Shown one piece after another: positions 1 to 11,290 of a DNA stretch of 64,000 nucleotides (positions are counted from its first letter, which is position 1; the number at the start of each line of letters is the position of its first letter). The translations under genes and the position numbers were made by a program. The stretch spans positions 99,180,873 through 99,244,872 of the forward strand of contig OY987329.1 of the NCBI GenBank assembly GCA_963920685.1, in the 5' to 3' direction. The notes beneath the pieces are model-generated. The model was not told the DNA's origin, did no database searches, and was given only the letters and a program-made list of their open reading frames with translations. This stretch comes from Polydrusus tereticollis. Its lineage: Eukaryota > Arthropoda > Insecta > Coleoptera > Curculionidae.

Positions 1-3000
1 TTTAGCGAATGTTATTTTTGTTTGACAGTTCGCTTCACCTAGTTGATTTGGTAATTAATGGCTTTTGTGTACTGTTTATCTTTACTTTTCTGCAAGTTTT
101 GATTGTGTGTGTGAAGTGTGATAATTTTGTGACGATGCCGAGGCAAAACCGAATATTTTACATTATTTTAAACAGGCGTAAAAACTTAAACAAAGATTTA
201 TCGTTCTACAGGTATGTACCTAGACCGGATATTTCTTCCTTTTAACTTACCTACGTTAATTTCGTGAGGGAACAATAACTAGGTAGTCCATTTCCTAAAG
301 ATTATTTCCCTTTGCTGCTGTTGATATACTTGGGTACCTACCTATTTTACCGAAAATTGCATGTACTTTAAAGAATCCTACAAAAACCTATTATTTTACT
401 TGTTAAACTCTAAGAATAATTGTAAAATATCTAATAAAAGTTTTATTAATATGTTTACCTGCGTTCTTTTTCTTTTCTCAATCGAAATAATATACAAAAT
501 CTTAAACAAATCAAGAACTTTAATGTTTGTTTACAAATTTCGGTCCAGTTGTCAAAGTCAAATGTGATAACCTCATTTTTTTTCCGCTAGAATAAACGTC
601 AATTTTCTTTTTCTCGCGCATGCGCACTGCGCGAAATGACCCTGGCGGAACAAGGAACCTCGGCTTCACTATGTTTACATTGGTTAAATGGGCAAGGCGC
701 CATATAGTACTAATACATATATGGTTTATGCCAATATCAGAAGTCGGCCGTCATATATTAATGGTTATTTAGCACAGGCCCGTGCTTGCATTTTTTTATT
801 TTGTTAATAAAAAGGAGAAAACATATTATAAAAAAAAACACAAAAATTATGTTTCTATATTAAAAAAAATACTTAAATTTACATGCTAAGAATACATAAA
901 TATGCAACGACATTTTTTCAAAGTATAGGTAGAGTTAAAAAAGTATTCGCAAAAATCGCAGTTATTTACACTGATAAAATTAATTATTTGAATTAAAAAA
1001 AATTTCCATTGACTCAAATAAATATTTGTTTCCTATTAGCCAAACAAATATGTATTTAAAAAATACCAAGGGATTATTTGCCTCAATTAGTATTATCTGA
1101 TTTGATACAAATTACTTTTTATTTTGACTTAATCACTGAATACAAAGTTCAAACAAATATTTATTTCTTTAATACTAACCTAACTTAAATAAGCCGCTTC
1201 AATTGACTTAAAGTAAATAGGTTAAAAGTTAAGTTAACAAAATGTTTATTTGATTGATATTTATACATATTTTATCAAGTATATATTTGTTTTACTTTTG
1301 TTTTACATGTATTTGCCGTAACAACAACGTTATTTAATTAAACAATTTAAGTGATTGGATTTAAATAAACCGATAATTTGCATCAAAGTCGTTGTTTTTT
1401 TATTCCAGTACATAATTGTTTAACTTGTCTTTTATATTTATTTAGACCAAGTATCATTTTACTTAGTTTAAATAGCTTTTTTTACTTTTAAATAGATCAG
1501 AAAGTTCATTCCAATCAGTTCTTATTTTATCCACGTACGTCTTTATACAGACGTCCCATTAAAATAAGAAATAAACAGATCAAATTCCCTATTGCTATAT
1601 GGTTTAATCAGTAAGTACCTATACCATAATAATCACAAACCTTATCAAATTGTTTATAGTGCTCAAATAATAAGGCAAACCAACAGAAAAAACACATTTT
1701 TGCCGAAAATAAAGGTTATGACAAATTAGGCGCACGCGCACAACGATTTTCACATAAAAATAACGGAAAAGTTAAAAGATAACCATTTCTTAATTTATTT
1801 CATATTTTTATGTTATGTTATTTGGTTCTATAGACACACAATTTAGAAACCACCTCGGACACCAGTCACATCCCACATTCTTATCACCTTCTGCTTCTGA
1901 ATCGCGATCTAGTTTTTCTTCACATTTAGCACAATATTTCTTTAAAAGAATTTTTCTAAAATCTCGCTTCTTTCGTTGGGTCTTTCTTTTTTTTTATTAG
2001 TATTATTAACCATTTCGCTTTTTTTTCGTTCCATCTCATCCCTTTTCCTTTTCTTTGCTTCTTCTTTCTCATTTTGTACTCTATCCTTATCCATGTAATA
2101 TTATTATGTTCTCCAAACATTGGACGAAATGGCACTTGTGGAAGGGTTCAGCTTTCGAATTTTTCGTTTTTGGAATTAGGTTAGGGATATAAGATATTTT
2201 TTAAAAGCATCGATTGGGGAGGTGGACGTCGGCATCGGGTCTATTGCATGTAAGATTATTAATGACTACTTACGTGCTTATATATGGATCTGATGCTCAT
2301 TCATCGAGGCTTATTGCTTGCGACATGACCTGCGAGCTGTTCCTGCAGAGTTGCACGTGGTATACCATAGTTTCGGCAAGATTCTCGAATTTTAGCTCAA
2401 TTTCTAACATAACCTAAAGCTTTTTCTAAGTACTCTTAAGAATATTTATGGAACTTCCTTTTTGGCCTGGCGTGGCATCGTCTATAATGTAAAGAAAATA
2501 TTTTTTCGTCAAATTGAAGTGCTTCTATAGCCAAAAAAATCTTCTGTCCGAGTACTAGCACAATCATCAATTTATGACTTTGCCAGTAGTCGGCCACTAA
2601 CTTTAATATCCCCTAGGGCATTTATCATACATTTCAGACCCGGGCGACTACTGATACGTATGTTGTTGATTCACCATAGTAGATAGCAAAGGCAGAATCT
2701 GTTTATATGTACTTGTAAGCCTAATATAGAAAAAATAAATTTTTTTAAATTTTGTCAGTAGTCGGCAACGGAGGCAAGCAGCTAGCAGCTTTATAATAAT
2801 TTAACTTTAACTAATTTAATTTCATAATTTATAATAATAATTTAATGCCAGTAACCGGCCATATTATTTTTGTACCTAAAAATAAAAATAAATGTATTTG
2901 GGGCTTGTTACTAGTTATTTAAACATATATTCATCCAAAAAATTTCGCCTTTTAAGGAAAGTAACTGCTTCGCCAAGCAAAATCTAGAGAGATAGTAAAG

Positions 3001-3553
3001 GACAAAGTGCAGTCAAATACATATAACTCTGCTTAGTTTGTGTAAAAGTAATAATTATAAGATTATAGAAGCAATCGTGCATAACGATACCGTGACGCAC
3101 CGCGAAACAATACGCCGTAGGTGTAGCTATCGATCGTCCTGAAATATTTTTAGATTTTTGGTTTGCAGGGGGGTTAGTATAAATTCAAGAACTAGTAAAG
3201 CAATGTAAATAGAAGCAAATTCTAAAAATAATCTGAAAGTTAAAGAAATAGACAACCTCTCCCTAGTTTTGGTTTTTTTGTTATAGTTAAAATGATAATG
3301 TACGGACATTACAAAATTTTACGTTACGATATATTTGCTACAAAATCACTTTTAAAAAAAGTAAAGCTATGGAAAGGTTAAGTTATCACTTAAGTTTACA
3401 AATATTTTTACGAAATGGTTGTATATGGAATGTTAACTGAGTTCTTGAATTTAAGCGTCTGCGTGTTTTCCTATATTATACACCCTTATAATAACCAGCG
3501 CACTTTTAGTATAACAACGGTTTTCTGGGGCCCTCTTAAGGTGCAGCAGAAGA
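1..3553. other. Host flank without a convincing gene
   Basis: AT-rich non-coding DNA. The open frames here are short, without recognisable domains or supported splice structure, and I do not call them genes. A short motif close to CAGTAGTCGGCC recurs near 737, 2580, 2754 and 2847. The sequence just before the element (3540-3559) continues directly into 25177 if the Polinton and one target copy are removed. Confidence 0.6.
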
Positions 3554-3559
3554 GATGGT
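3554..3559. repeat. 6-bp target-site duplication, left copy (GATGGT)
   Basis: GATGGT lies directly before the first base of the left terminal inverted repeat and is repeated exactly at 25171-25176 after the right one. A 6-bp duplication is the known signature of Polinton/Maverick integrase. Confidence 0.95.
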
Positions 3560-3829
3560 AGTAGAGGATTAATACACTTTCGTTGTCACCCCCCACTCCT
3601 CTGACGTCACATGACCTTGAACGCAGGTGTTCAATGATGTCACATGACCTTGACCTTGAACGCAGGTGTTGGTATCACCTTGACCTTGACCTTGAACGCA
3701 GGTGTTGGTATCACCTTGACCTTGAAAATTTACGTCATATGACCTTGACCTTGAACGCAGGTGTTGGTATCACCTTGAGCTTGAAAATGTACCTTGAAGT
3801 TTTATGACCTTGATGTTGCATGACCTTGA
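3560..3829 (+). repeat. Left terminal inverted repeat of the Polinton
   Basis: Starts AGTAGAGGATT and pairs with 24901-25170 over 270 bp with two mismatches. Past a leader with a C6 run and a CRE palindrome, it is built of irregular tandem copies of TGACCTTGA joined with ACGCAGGTGTTGGTATCA-type spacers. Identity stops sharply at 3829/24901. Confidence 0.95.
3602..3829 (+). promoter_or_regulatory. Cluster of nuclear-receptor-type sites plus CRE in left TIR
   Basis: TGACGTCA, a perfect CRE palindrome, sits at 3602-3609. Downstream there are about ten exact TGACCTTGA words (for example 3612-3620, 3645-3653, 3651-3659), several overlapping by three bases. The reverse complement TCAAGGTCA is the extended half-site bound as monomer by FTZ-F1/SF-1 and ERR-type orphan nuclear receptors. 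The cluster lies 50-280 bp upstream of the polymerase TATA box. An enhancer role is inferred, not shown. Confidence 0.6.
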
Positions 3830-3879
3830 AAGACCTGTTGTCAATGTTAATTTTTAATGGTGTGACCTTGGCCGCTAGG

Positions 3880-3912
3880 TATATATGTCGGTAGGAGGTG
3901 TCACATTTTAGT
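3880..3912 (+). promoter_or_regulatory. Probable core promoter of the polymerase gene
   Basis: TATATAT at 3880-3886 is followed about 30 bp later by a weak initiator-like TTAGTA near 3908. The first ATG of the polymerase gene is at 3964, giving a short leader. Another TGACCTTGG word lies just upstream at about 3862. Confidence 0.5.
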
Positions 3913-3963
3913 ATTGAACAGAATATTCAGCAAGACTTTTTCAAAATAATTAGTTAAACGGAC

Positions 3964-6900
3964 ATGGAGTATGTGTGTGAAGATTGTAGTGAGACATTTA
4001 GTCGTAGTTACAGTATGTTACGACACAGAAGAGAGTCTTGCATGTTTCGATTTGTTAACGCAGAGTCTGCAAAGCGACGGAGAGTCGATGTGGCTACACC
4101 AACACCCCAGATGCGAACATGTGTAACTTGTAATATAGCTGTTCCACATAATCAATTGGGTGCTCATCAAAGAACGCTCCAACATCGAAATAATTCCTGT
4201 TTGCCATTGTCACAAGGTGTTCAAATTGTGCAAACGGCTTTTAAGAAGAGGATTGCAACATATCGAGTAAGCAGTGAAAATTTCCATATAGACTTCACCA
4301 TATTTTTTGAAGAAATTAAAGCTCAAGTGCTTAGTTTAATAAGTGAAGTAGTAGCAGTTCGTGGTGCACTAAAAATAAACATGGTTGTGGTGGGATTGTA
4401 CATTCTTCCCGCACAGGATTCTTACAGTGAAAAATCTTTTAACCCGTGTAATGAAATTGTTACTGTTGCAAGTGACTTGGAAGAAGTGTACCGATCATTT
4501 GTTGAGGCAATGAAGGTTCAATCAACGGAATTTCAGGAAAAGGATTCAGGTATGTTATAGGTCAATAATTGAAAGCATATTTAATTATTAAATATATATT
4601 TTATCTTACAGGTTGGGCATTAGAAAAAATTTTGTACTTGGAGGTAAACATCAATGAATATAAACCATTTGGGGGATCATCATATATCAAGTTACCGAAA
4701 TTCATTGATCTGAAGAATGCTGTTGTTAATGTTTACAATCAAGATGAGTGCTGCTTCGCTTGGGCCGTCACGTCAGCATTGTTCCCTGCCAGTAACATGT
4801 CATCACAAATGACGTCATACCCCCATTACTCTAGAGTGCTAAATTTTACAGGTATGAATTTTCCAATTAAATTGCGTGATATTTCTAAATTTGAAGAAAT
4901 GAATAATATTTCAGTAAACGTGTATGGTTTACAATCGGTATTTGAACATAATAAATTAAAATATGAAGTTGTGGGCCCATTAAGATATTCTGGTAAAAAG
5001 CTGGGTATACATGTAAATTTGTTGTTAGTAACCAAGGATTGTAATGTCAGAGATAATGATGATGATGATGCACACATTTGCGATACAAATTGTATGAAAA
5101 GTCATTACTGCTGGATAAAAGACTTATCAAGATTATGTTCAAGTCAGATATCATCAAGTTGTGATAAGCTTTATTTTTGTGATGGGTGCCTTATATATTT
5201 TAAATCATCATTCGCTTTGACATTACATCAAGAAAATGATTGTAAACTTAAATACTCAGTTATACCATCAGTTAATTTAAAAGTGGATAAATTTGGGAAA
5301 AGTGTAGCGGAAAACATTTTAAAATTTGAAAATATCGAAAAACAAATGCGTGTACCATTCGTTGTATATGCAGACTTTGAATCAGTGCTTAAACCATTAG
5401 ATTCAACTGAACCAAACCCCGAACATTCTTACAGTACGACAAACGTTAAACATGAGCCGTTTTCTTTTGCATACCTAATAAAGTGCTCCTTTGATGATTC
5501 TATTTCAAATTTTGAGTTATATCGCGGAGATGATGCAGCCCAAGTATTTGTATCCCGCATTGAGACAGATCTAAGAAATTTATACAATACGTATTTAAAA
5601 GATATTAGACCAATGAACCGTTTAACATCTGATGAAATAAAAGATTTCGATAATGCCACAGAGTGCAACATCTGTGAAGGTCCGATTAACAATAATGATA
5701 AGGTAAAGGATCATTGTCACATAACGGGAAACAAAAGACCTGGTACTGCTCATTCGATTTGTAATCTAAATTATAAAGTACCTACATTTATACCAATTGT
5801 ATTTCATAATTTGAGTGGTTATGATAGTCACATGTTTATCAAAGAATTGTGTCGTCATGGTGATAAAATTGATGTGATAGCTCAAAGCAAAGAAAAGTAC
5901 ATTTCATTTACCAAAAGTATTTACGTTCATGATTATGTAGATTCAAAGACCATGACAATAAAAAAAAATATTTAAAATTAAGATTTATTGATAGTTTCAA
6001 ATTTTTATCAGCATCACTAGATACTTTGGGTAAAGGTTTAGACTTAAGTAGTTTAAAGGAAATGCGCAAGCATTATCCCGATGATAAGAAGTTTAGTTTA
6101 ATGCGTGGCAAAGGTATTTTTCCATACAGTTTCATGGATTCTTTGGAAAAGATGAACTATCCAAATTTACCAACTAAAAATCAGTTTTACGATAATCTAT
6201 CAGAGGAACACATTAGTGATGAAAGCTATGAAAAAGCTAAGGAAGTTTGGCGTTTATTTGATTGTAAGAATTTAGGGGAATATTCAGATTTATATTTAAA
6301 ATCAGATGTGTTATTATTAACCGATGTTTTTGAACAATTTCGCGATATGTTTTTAAACATTTATAAATTAGACCCAGTGCAGTACTACAAACACTCTTCC
6401 CAGTTTTTCATTTGATTGTATGTTGCGCATGACCAAGGTAGAGTTGGAACTACTTACTGATATTGACATGATTCACTTTTTTAAGAAAGGAATTCGTGGT
6501 GGTATAAGTCAGTGTTCGGAAAGGAAACATATTGCCAATAATATTTATTTACCGAATTATGATGCATCAAAACCTTCTTCATTCATTACTTATCTGGATG
6601 CCACAAATTTGTATGGTCATAGTATGTCACAAGCATTACCATTTGGTGGATTTAGATGGTTATCACAACGCGAAATTTTAGATTTGAATATTATGGATAT
6701 TGACGACAACAGCCCAGAAGGCTACGTGTTGGAAGTCGATGTGCATTATCCACTGGATTTGCACGATGCACATTCTGACCTTCCATTTCTGGTTGAGAAT
6801 ATAATACCACCAACAGAAACAGCCAAATTGTCAAAGTTAATACCAAATTTAAATGATAAAAAAAAATATATTGTGCATTATCGAACCCTAAAGCAGGCGA

Positions 6901-7886
6901 TTTCTAGTGGCTTAATGGTAATGCAAACTCATAGAATTTTAAAATTTAGTCAATCTAAGTGGCTAAAGACATACATTGATTTCAATACAGATTTGCGGAA
7001 TAAGGCAACATCAAAATTCGGTAAGGATACATTTAAATTAATTATTAACGCCATTTTTGGCAAGACTATGGAAAATGTCGAAAATCGCAACGATATAAAG
7101 TTAATCACACAGTGGGAAAACATGCGGGGTAAAGTAGGGGCAAGGGCTTTAATATCGCGTCCGAATTACAAAAGTTCAACAATATTTACCGAAGATTTTG
7201 TTGCAATACATATGGATAAACTAAAAATTATATACAATAAACCAATTTATATCGGATTTTCCATATTGGATATGTCAAAGACAGTGATTTACGACTTTTT
7301 TTATAATTTCATTAAAGCAAAATTTGGTAGTAACGTTTCCTTATTGTACACTGACACCGATTCTCTTATTTTAAAAGTTTTTACCGACGACTTTTATCGA
7401 ACAATTGCAGAGAACCCTGATAAGTTCGACACCTCTAATTATGTAGAAGGGAATATTTTTAATATCTGGAAAAGTCAATCAGTAGTAGGTCGGATGAAAG
7501 ATGAATTTCCAGGTGATCCGATAATGTGTTTTTACGGCACCGGCGCTAAAGCTTATTACATCAGCTCGCTTCATAATGAAGTGAAGAAAGCAAAAGGTGT
7601 CAAAAAAGCAGTTATTGAGAAACAACTTCACCTGGAAGATTATCAAAATGTAGTAGAGCGTGGTGGTTTAATATTTCGCAAAATGAAAACGTTTCGTAGT
7701 TATAAACACGACGTTTACACGGAAATATTAAACAAGGTAGCATTATCTCACCACGACGACAAACGCTATATAATACCATCAACGACAAAAACTTTGCCTT
7801 GGGGACATAAGGATTTAGACTTTTATAGTGCAGACCCAGAAGAAAATTTGGTAAACTTGTTGAAAGTTATTCAATCATATCTTTAG
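3964..7886 (+). pseudogene. Protein-primed type B DNA polymerase of Polinton, frameshifted
   Basis: Copies the element's DNA by protein priming (DNA_pol_B_2 family). The N-terminus has a C2H2-like finger (YVCEDCSETF, then H..H) and a second CxxC..H..H motif. After a 62-bp intron come Exo I VYADFE (near 5366), a CHITG zinc/HNH-like patch (near 5715), Exo II HNLSGYDSHMF (near 5802) and Exo III YLKSDVLLLTDVF (near 6290). Motif A is YLDATNLYG (near 6592), motif B NAIFGKT (near 7048) and motif C YTDTDSL (near 7348). Two breaks interrupt it: a one-base loss in or beside the A9 run at 5960-5968, and a second frame change at about 6390-6405. The exon 1 start fits the TATA box upstream. All catalytic motifs are intact, so the lesions are young or are sequencing errors. 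Confidence 0.93.
4550..4611 (+). other. Spliceosomal intron in the polymerase gene
   Basis: Donor CAG|GTATGT at 4549/4550 and acceptor TTATCTTACAG|GT at 4611/4612, 62 bp, phase 1. Removing it joins the zinc-finger exon in frame to the rest of the polymerase and avoids the TAG at 4558-4560. The conserved W-x-L-E-K-I segment of the family begins right after the acceptor. Confidence 0.8.
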
Positions 7887-8195
7887 TTTTTAAGTAATTT
7901 TATGTCATACCGATTTTAAACTTGTTAAAATAATTGGAAAATTCATATATAAACTGTTAATTTTAATATTTATCAACGTACTGGATTAGTGTTATGTAGA
8001 ATTTTAAAAGAAAATGCACTACCTCAAGGATGGCAAGATACACCTTGACCTTGATAAAGCTAGTTTTAAAATTTCAAGAGAACGCGCAACCTTGAAAAGT
8101 TCCTGTAGTCAAGGGCACTAAGAAGAGTGGTGACAAGAACGAAGTGAAGGACGGCGAGACTCGAGGTGGGGTGAACTTATAGTGGGGGGAATAGG
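7887..8195 (+). other. Intergenic gap between polymerase and orphan coiled-coil gene
   Basis: No gene seen. It holds another CCTTGACCTTGA block at about 8043-8055, matching the receptor-type word of the TIRs, 140-180 bp upstream of the next gene's start site. Confidence 0.5.
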
Positions 8196-8230
8196 CATAA
8201 AAGCGAGCATCTTGTGTGGAGCTCTTCAGT
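8196..8230 (+). promoter_or_regulatory. TATA + TCAGT initiator of the orphan coiled-coil gene
   Basis: CATAAAAG at 8196-8203 and TCAGT at 8226-8230. The spacing from TATA to the initiator A (about 31 bp) is canonical for arthropod core promoters. The predicted start site at 8228 excludes translation starts upstream of it and points to ATG 8270 or 8282. Confidence 0.7.
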
Positions 8231-8269
8231 CTGAAACTTTTAGTGACGACAATTATTCCTGTGTACGTA

Positions 8270-9133
8270 ATGTGTTCAAACATGAGTGATAATTCTGATT
8301 TAATGAGTGTTTCAACCCAAGATCTTCTGGGCGTCGAAGATGATTTACATCTGATTACCGCAAACGCCTTTGTGGACGAGCCCGCAGCCCCCGGGAACGA
8401 CTTGAGTATAGCAGACGATGGAATGGAGCAGATTATGGATGATGCATGTGGCCAGTTGTTGAGGGACATAGAGAAGCGGCAAGCAGCTGAGAACAAAAAA
8501 GTCAATGTTCTCAGTAATGTTGTGATTAAGGAAGCCCAGCCGACACATTCAAAATTAAAAAGATTACTGACGACTGGTGGACCCAAAAGCAAGGGTGAAT
8601 TTTATTCGTCTGTGGCAAAGGATGTGCCGAAAAAGAAGAAATTCACATTTAGGCGCCTCCCCGTACCTTTTCCCGGTGGATTCGAGATGCCGTCTTCACC
8701 ACCACCACCAGCAGCAGCAGCGATTCCAAACCACTTGGCTCCGGTGGTAGTTGTCGTGGATGGCCCAATCATGAGGACACCATCGCCACCACCACTATCA
8801 CCGGAACTGTGCCGGAAAGGACGAAAAGGTCGAAAAAAAAATATAGAGCGACCAATTAGTGCATCTAGTGCGTCCACATCATCATCAACGTTTGTGGCGT
8901 CTCAACCAGGTTGGCTAGATGAGTTTTCTAGCAGCCAAAGGAATGTCCTAAGAGACGCCTATAATGTGCGGGGTAAACTTTTGGGACAATTAAGGGCGCG
9001 AGAAAGTGATGTGGAAATTTACGAGAGACAGATTACGGAACTAAAAAAAAAGTTAGATTTAGCTAGGTGTGATGTGGGACAATTAAAAAAAAAACTATTG
9101 TTATTAGACAATTTTAGTGTTAAGTTAGAGTAA
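8270..9133 (+). CDS. Orphan Polinton protein with proline-rich middle and C-terminal coiled coil
   Basis: I recognise no family. About 287 aa from ATG 8270 (283 aa from ATG 8282). The N-terminal third is acidic, residues near 120-150 are rich in K/R (a KKKK nuclear-localisation-like patch), and the middle has poly-P and SPPPLSP stretches followed by a GRKGRKK basic patch and a Ser/Thr-rich linker. The last ~60 residues form a clear heptad-type coiled coil (LRARESDVEIYERQI, then K/L-rich). The frame is open without breaks. It stands directly downstream of the polymerase on the same strand with its own TATA/initiator; an AATAAA lies near 9300. Architecture would fit a DNA-binding or virion scaffold protein, but that is inference. 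Confidence 0.75.
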   Translation: MCSNMSDNSDLMSVSTQDLLGVEDDLHLITANAFVDEPAAPGNDLSIADDGMEQIMDDACGQLLRDIEKRQAAENKKVNVLSNVVIKEAQPTHSKLKRLLTTGGPKSKGEFYSSVAKDVPKKKKFTFRRLPVPFPGGFEMPSSPPPPAAAAIPNHLAPVVVVVDGPIMRTPSPPPLSPELCRKGRKGRKKNIERPISASSASTSSSTFVASQPGWLDEFSSSQRNVLRDAYNVRGKLLGQLRARESDVEIYERQITELKKKLDLARCDVGQLKKKLLLLDNFSVKLE

Positions 9134-9506
9134 GTTTTGTAATATTGGATGTATATAGATTTAGGTTTAAGAATTGTATAGGCATATAATTTTAGTGTTA
9201 ATTTAGAGTAAGTTTTGTTATAGTAGATGTATATAGATTTAGGTTTAAGAATTGTATAGTAATGTAATATAAATGTATATATTTTATAAAAATATATTTA
9301 AATAAATATCATCCTAGTCAATTAAATTTTGTTTTATTTACAACATTTTGAATTAGTTAGGTTTATTAGAATCAATAAACCCATAGGCTATATATAAAAA
9401 AGTTTAAATCTTAATATTTAAATAATTTTTTAAGCAAACGAAGTTATAAGAAATTTTACTTTAGCGAATTCAAGAAATTATTAAATCGAAAAGATTTGTC
9501 TAAAAC

Positions 9507-9533
9507 TATATTTCCTTCGCTAACTACATCAGT
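9507..9533 (+). promoter_or_regulatory. Possible core promoter of first DIQG gene
   Basis: TATATT at 9507-9512 and TCAGT at 9529-9533, followed by ATG 9549. The TATA-initiator distance (24 bp) is a little short. Confidence 0.35.
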
Positions 9534-9548
9534 CGATTGCAAGCCACG

Positions 9549-10031
9549 ATGGGAGAATATCCTTCAGACATTTTTCTTGATATCCAAGGCTACCATTGTT
9601 CTTCTTTTGGATACTTTCCAAAAGAGTTAGCAATTTACGATGGGTTTCGTATCTCAAGTTATCTATTTAAAGCTCCTTTTGCGAAAAATATGTTGTCCCT
9701 TGCGGAGCTAAAACATGTCAAATGGGCCGAAAAGTATCATGGACTGAAGTGGGAGTCTGGAAACGTAGAACTCTGTGAAATTAACAATATATTTAAACAT
9801 GTGTTGGAATTATACCAATCACCCAGGATATACGTAAAAGGAAGTATGAAGGCAAATTTCCTAAAGAGGTTTATAAGCGAAGAAATCATTACAGATATTC
9901 CCTGTAAGCTGGAACCGAAATTAAGTAAATTTAAGAAGATTCCAGAGTGTTTTTTCCACAAAACGATGCATCCATGGCATTGTGCAGCATCGAATGTAAA
10001 ACTGTTATATAATTATAGAAATTGCTACTAA
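9549..10031 (+). CDS. DIQG-family orphan protein, copy 1 (possible inactive exonuclease-like fold)
   Basis: About 160 aa starting at ATG 9549, which sits just after a TCAGT initiator. It is a paralogue of 14386-14874: both share FLDIQG/VVDIQG near the N-terminus, PKELAIYDG about 15 residues later, an aromatic-Lys-Phe-Lys segment, a central IYVKG..K..FL and a C-terminal H..C..SN(A/V)..LY.Y. That layout recalls DEDDh exonucleases (D-x-E / central D / H..D) with the metal ligands replaced (E by Q, D by K, D by N). If the resemblance is real, the protein is catalytically dead. No family is assigned with certainty. An AATAAA overlaps the end of the gene. Confidence 0.75.
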   Translation: MGEYPSDIFLDIQGYHCSSFGYFPKELAIYDGFRISSYLFKAPFAKNMLSLAELKHVKWAEKYHGLKWESGNVELCEINNIFKHVLELYQSPRIYVKGSMKANFLKRFISEEIITDIPCKLEPKLSKFKKIPECFFHKTMHPWHCAASNVKLLYNYRNCY

Positions 10032-10174
10032 TAAATATTATATTATTGTTTACTTTGTTTTTCTTTTAATCATTCGTCAGTACCTAATCTGCACACTTTT
10101 TCTCTTAGATTGGCTAGCTAGTATTGAACTTAAAATATTTGACTTAGTGTTTACAATAAATCACAACTTAAAAT

Positions 10175-11290
10175 AAAATTTCTTGGTACTACCCGTTTCG
10201 TATTTAAATAATTTTTTAAGGCATTTGCTGTAATTTTACGCAGAAATGCAAAAGAGCTAAAATGTTTGCCTTCGTTTAAACCATAGATCCCCGTTTTTTA
10301 AATTGTATTTAGTGAAAAAATTTTTTGGTGGTACCTCCATAATATTTGTTATTAATTAATTTTTTTTAGGCATTTGCTGTAATTTTACGCAGAAATGCAA
10401 AAGAGCTAAAATGTTTGCCTTCGTTCAAACCATAGATCCCCGTTTTTTAAATTGCATTTAGTTGAAAAATTTTTTTTGGCGGTACCGCCATTATATTTGT
10501 TATTAATTAATTTTTTAAGGCATTTGCTGTAATTTTACACAGAAATGCAAAAGAGCTAAAATGTTTGTCTTCGTTTAAACCATAGATCCCCGTTTTTTAA
10601 ATTGCATTTAGTTGAAAAATTTTTTTGGTGGTACCTCCATTATATTTGTTATTAATTAATTTTTTTAGGCATTTGCTGTAATTTTACGCAGAAATGCAAA
10701 AGAGCTAAAATGTTTGCCTTCATTTAAGCCATAGATCCCCGTTTTTTAAATTGCAATTAGTTGAAAAATTTTTTTGGCCGTACCTCCATTATATTTGTTA
10801 TTAATTAATTTTTTAAGGAATTTGCTGTAATTTTACGCAGAAATGCAAAAGAGCTAAAATGTTTGTCTTCGTTTAGACCATAGATCCCCGTTTTTTAAAT
10901 TGCATTTAGTTGAAAATTTTTTTTTTTGGTGGTACCTCCATTATTTTTGTTAATAATTAATTTTTTTTAGGCATTTGCCGTAATTTTACGCAGAAATGCA
11001 AAAGAGCTAAAATGTTTGCCTTCGTTTAAACCATAGATCCCCGTTTTTTAAATTGCAATTATTTGAAAAAAAAAATTTTTTGGTAGTACCACCTTCATAT
11101 TTGTTATTAATTAATTTTTTTTAGGCATTTGCTGTAATTTGACGCAGAAATGCAAAAGAGCTAAAATGTTTGCCTTCGTTTAAACCATAGATCCCCGTTT
11201 TTTAAATTGCATTTAGTTGAAAAATTTTTTTTATTTGTTATTAATTATTTTTTTTTAGGCATTTGCCATAATTTTAGAGAAAAAAGTATT
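10175..11290. repeat. Tandem array of about 150-bp units, seven full copies plus a decayed one
   Basis: Units begin with GCATTTGCTG at 10221, 10370, 10520, 10669, 10818, 10971, 11125 and a diverged one at 11259; spacing is 149-154 bp, then 134. Each unit carries GCATTTGCTG, ten bases, CAGAAATGC: an imperfect hairpin with nine pairs and one bulge. This is followed by AAAGAGCTAAAATGTTTG, CATAGATCCCCG and a T-rich tail. The array contains no sensible coding frame. Confidence 0.9.

Noticed and set aside
3583..3807. Frame of 74 codons in the left TIR (and its mirror 24923-25147)
   Set aside because: Non-coding tandem TGACCTTGA repeats; identical in both TIRs and overlapping the promoter region.
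8602..8877. Minus-strand frame opposite the orphan coiled-coil gene
   Set aside because: Shadow frame made open by the proline/serine repeats of the + strand gene; no promoter signals.
10175..11290. CRISPR-like periodic array
   Set aside because: Units are whole tandem repeats of 150 bp without unique spacers, in a eukaryotic element.
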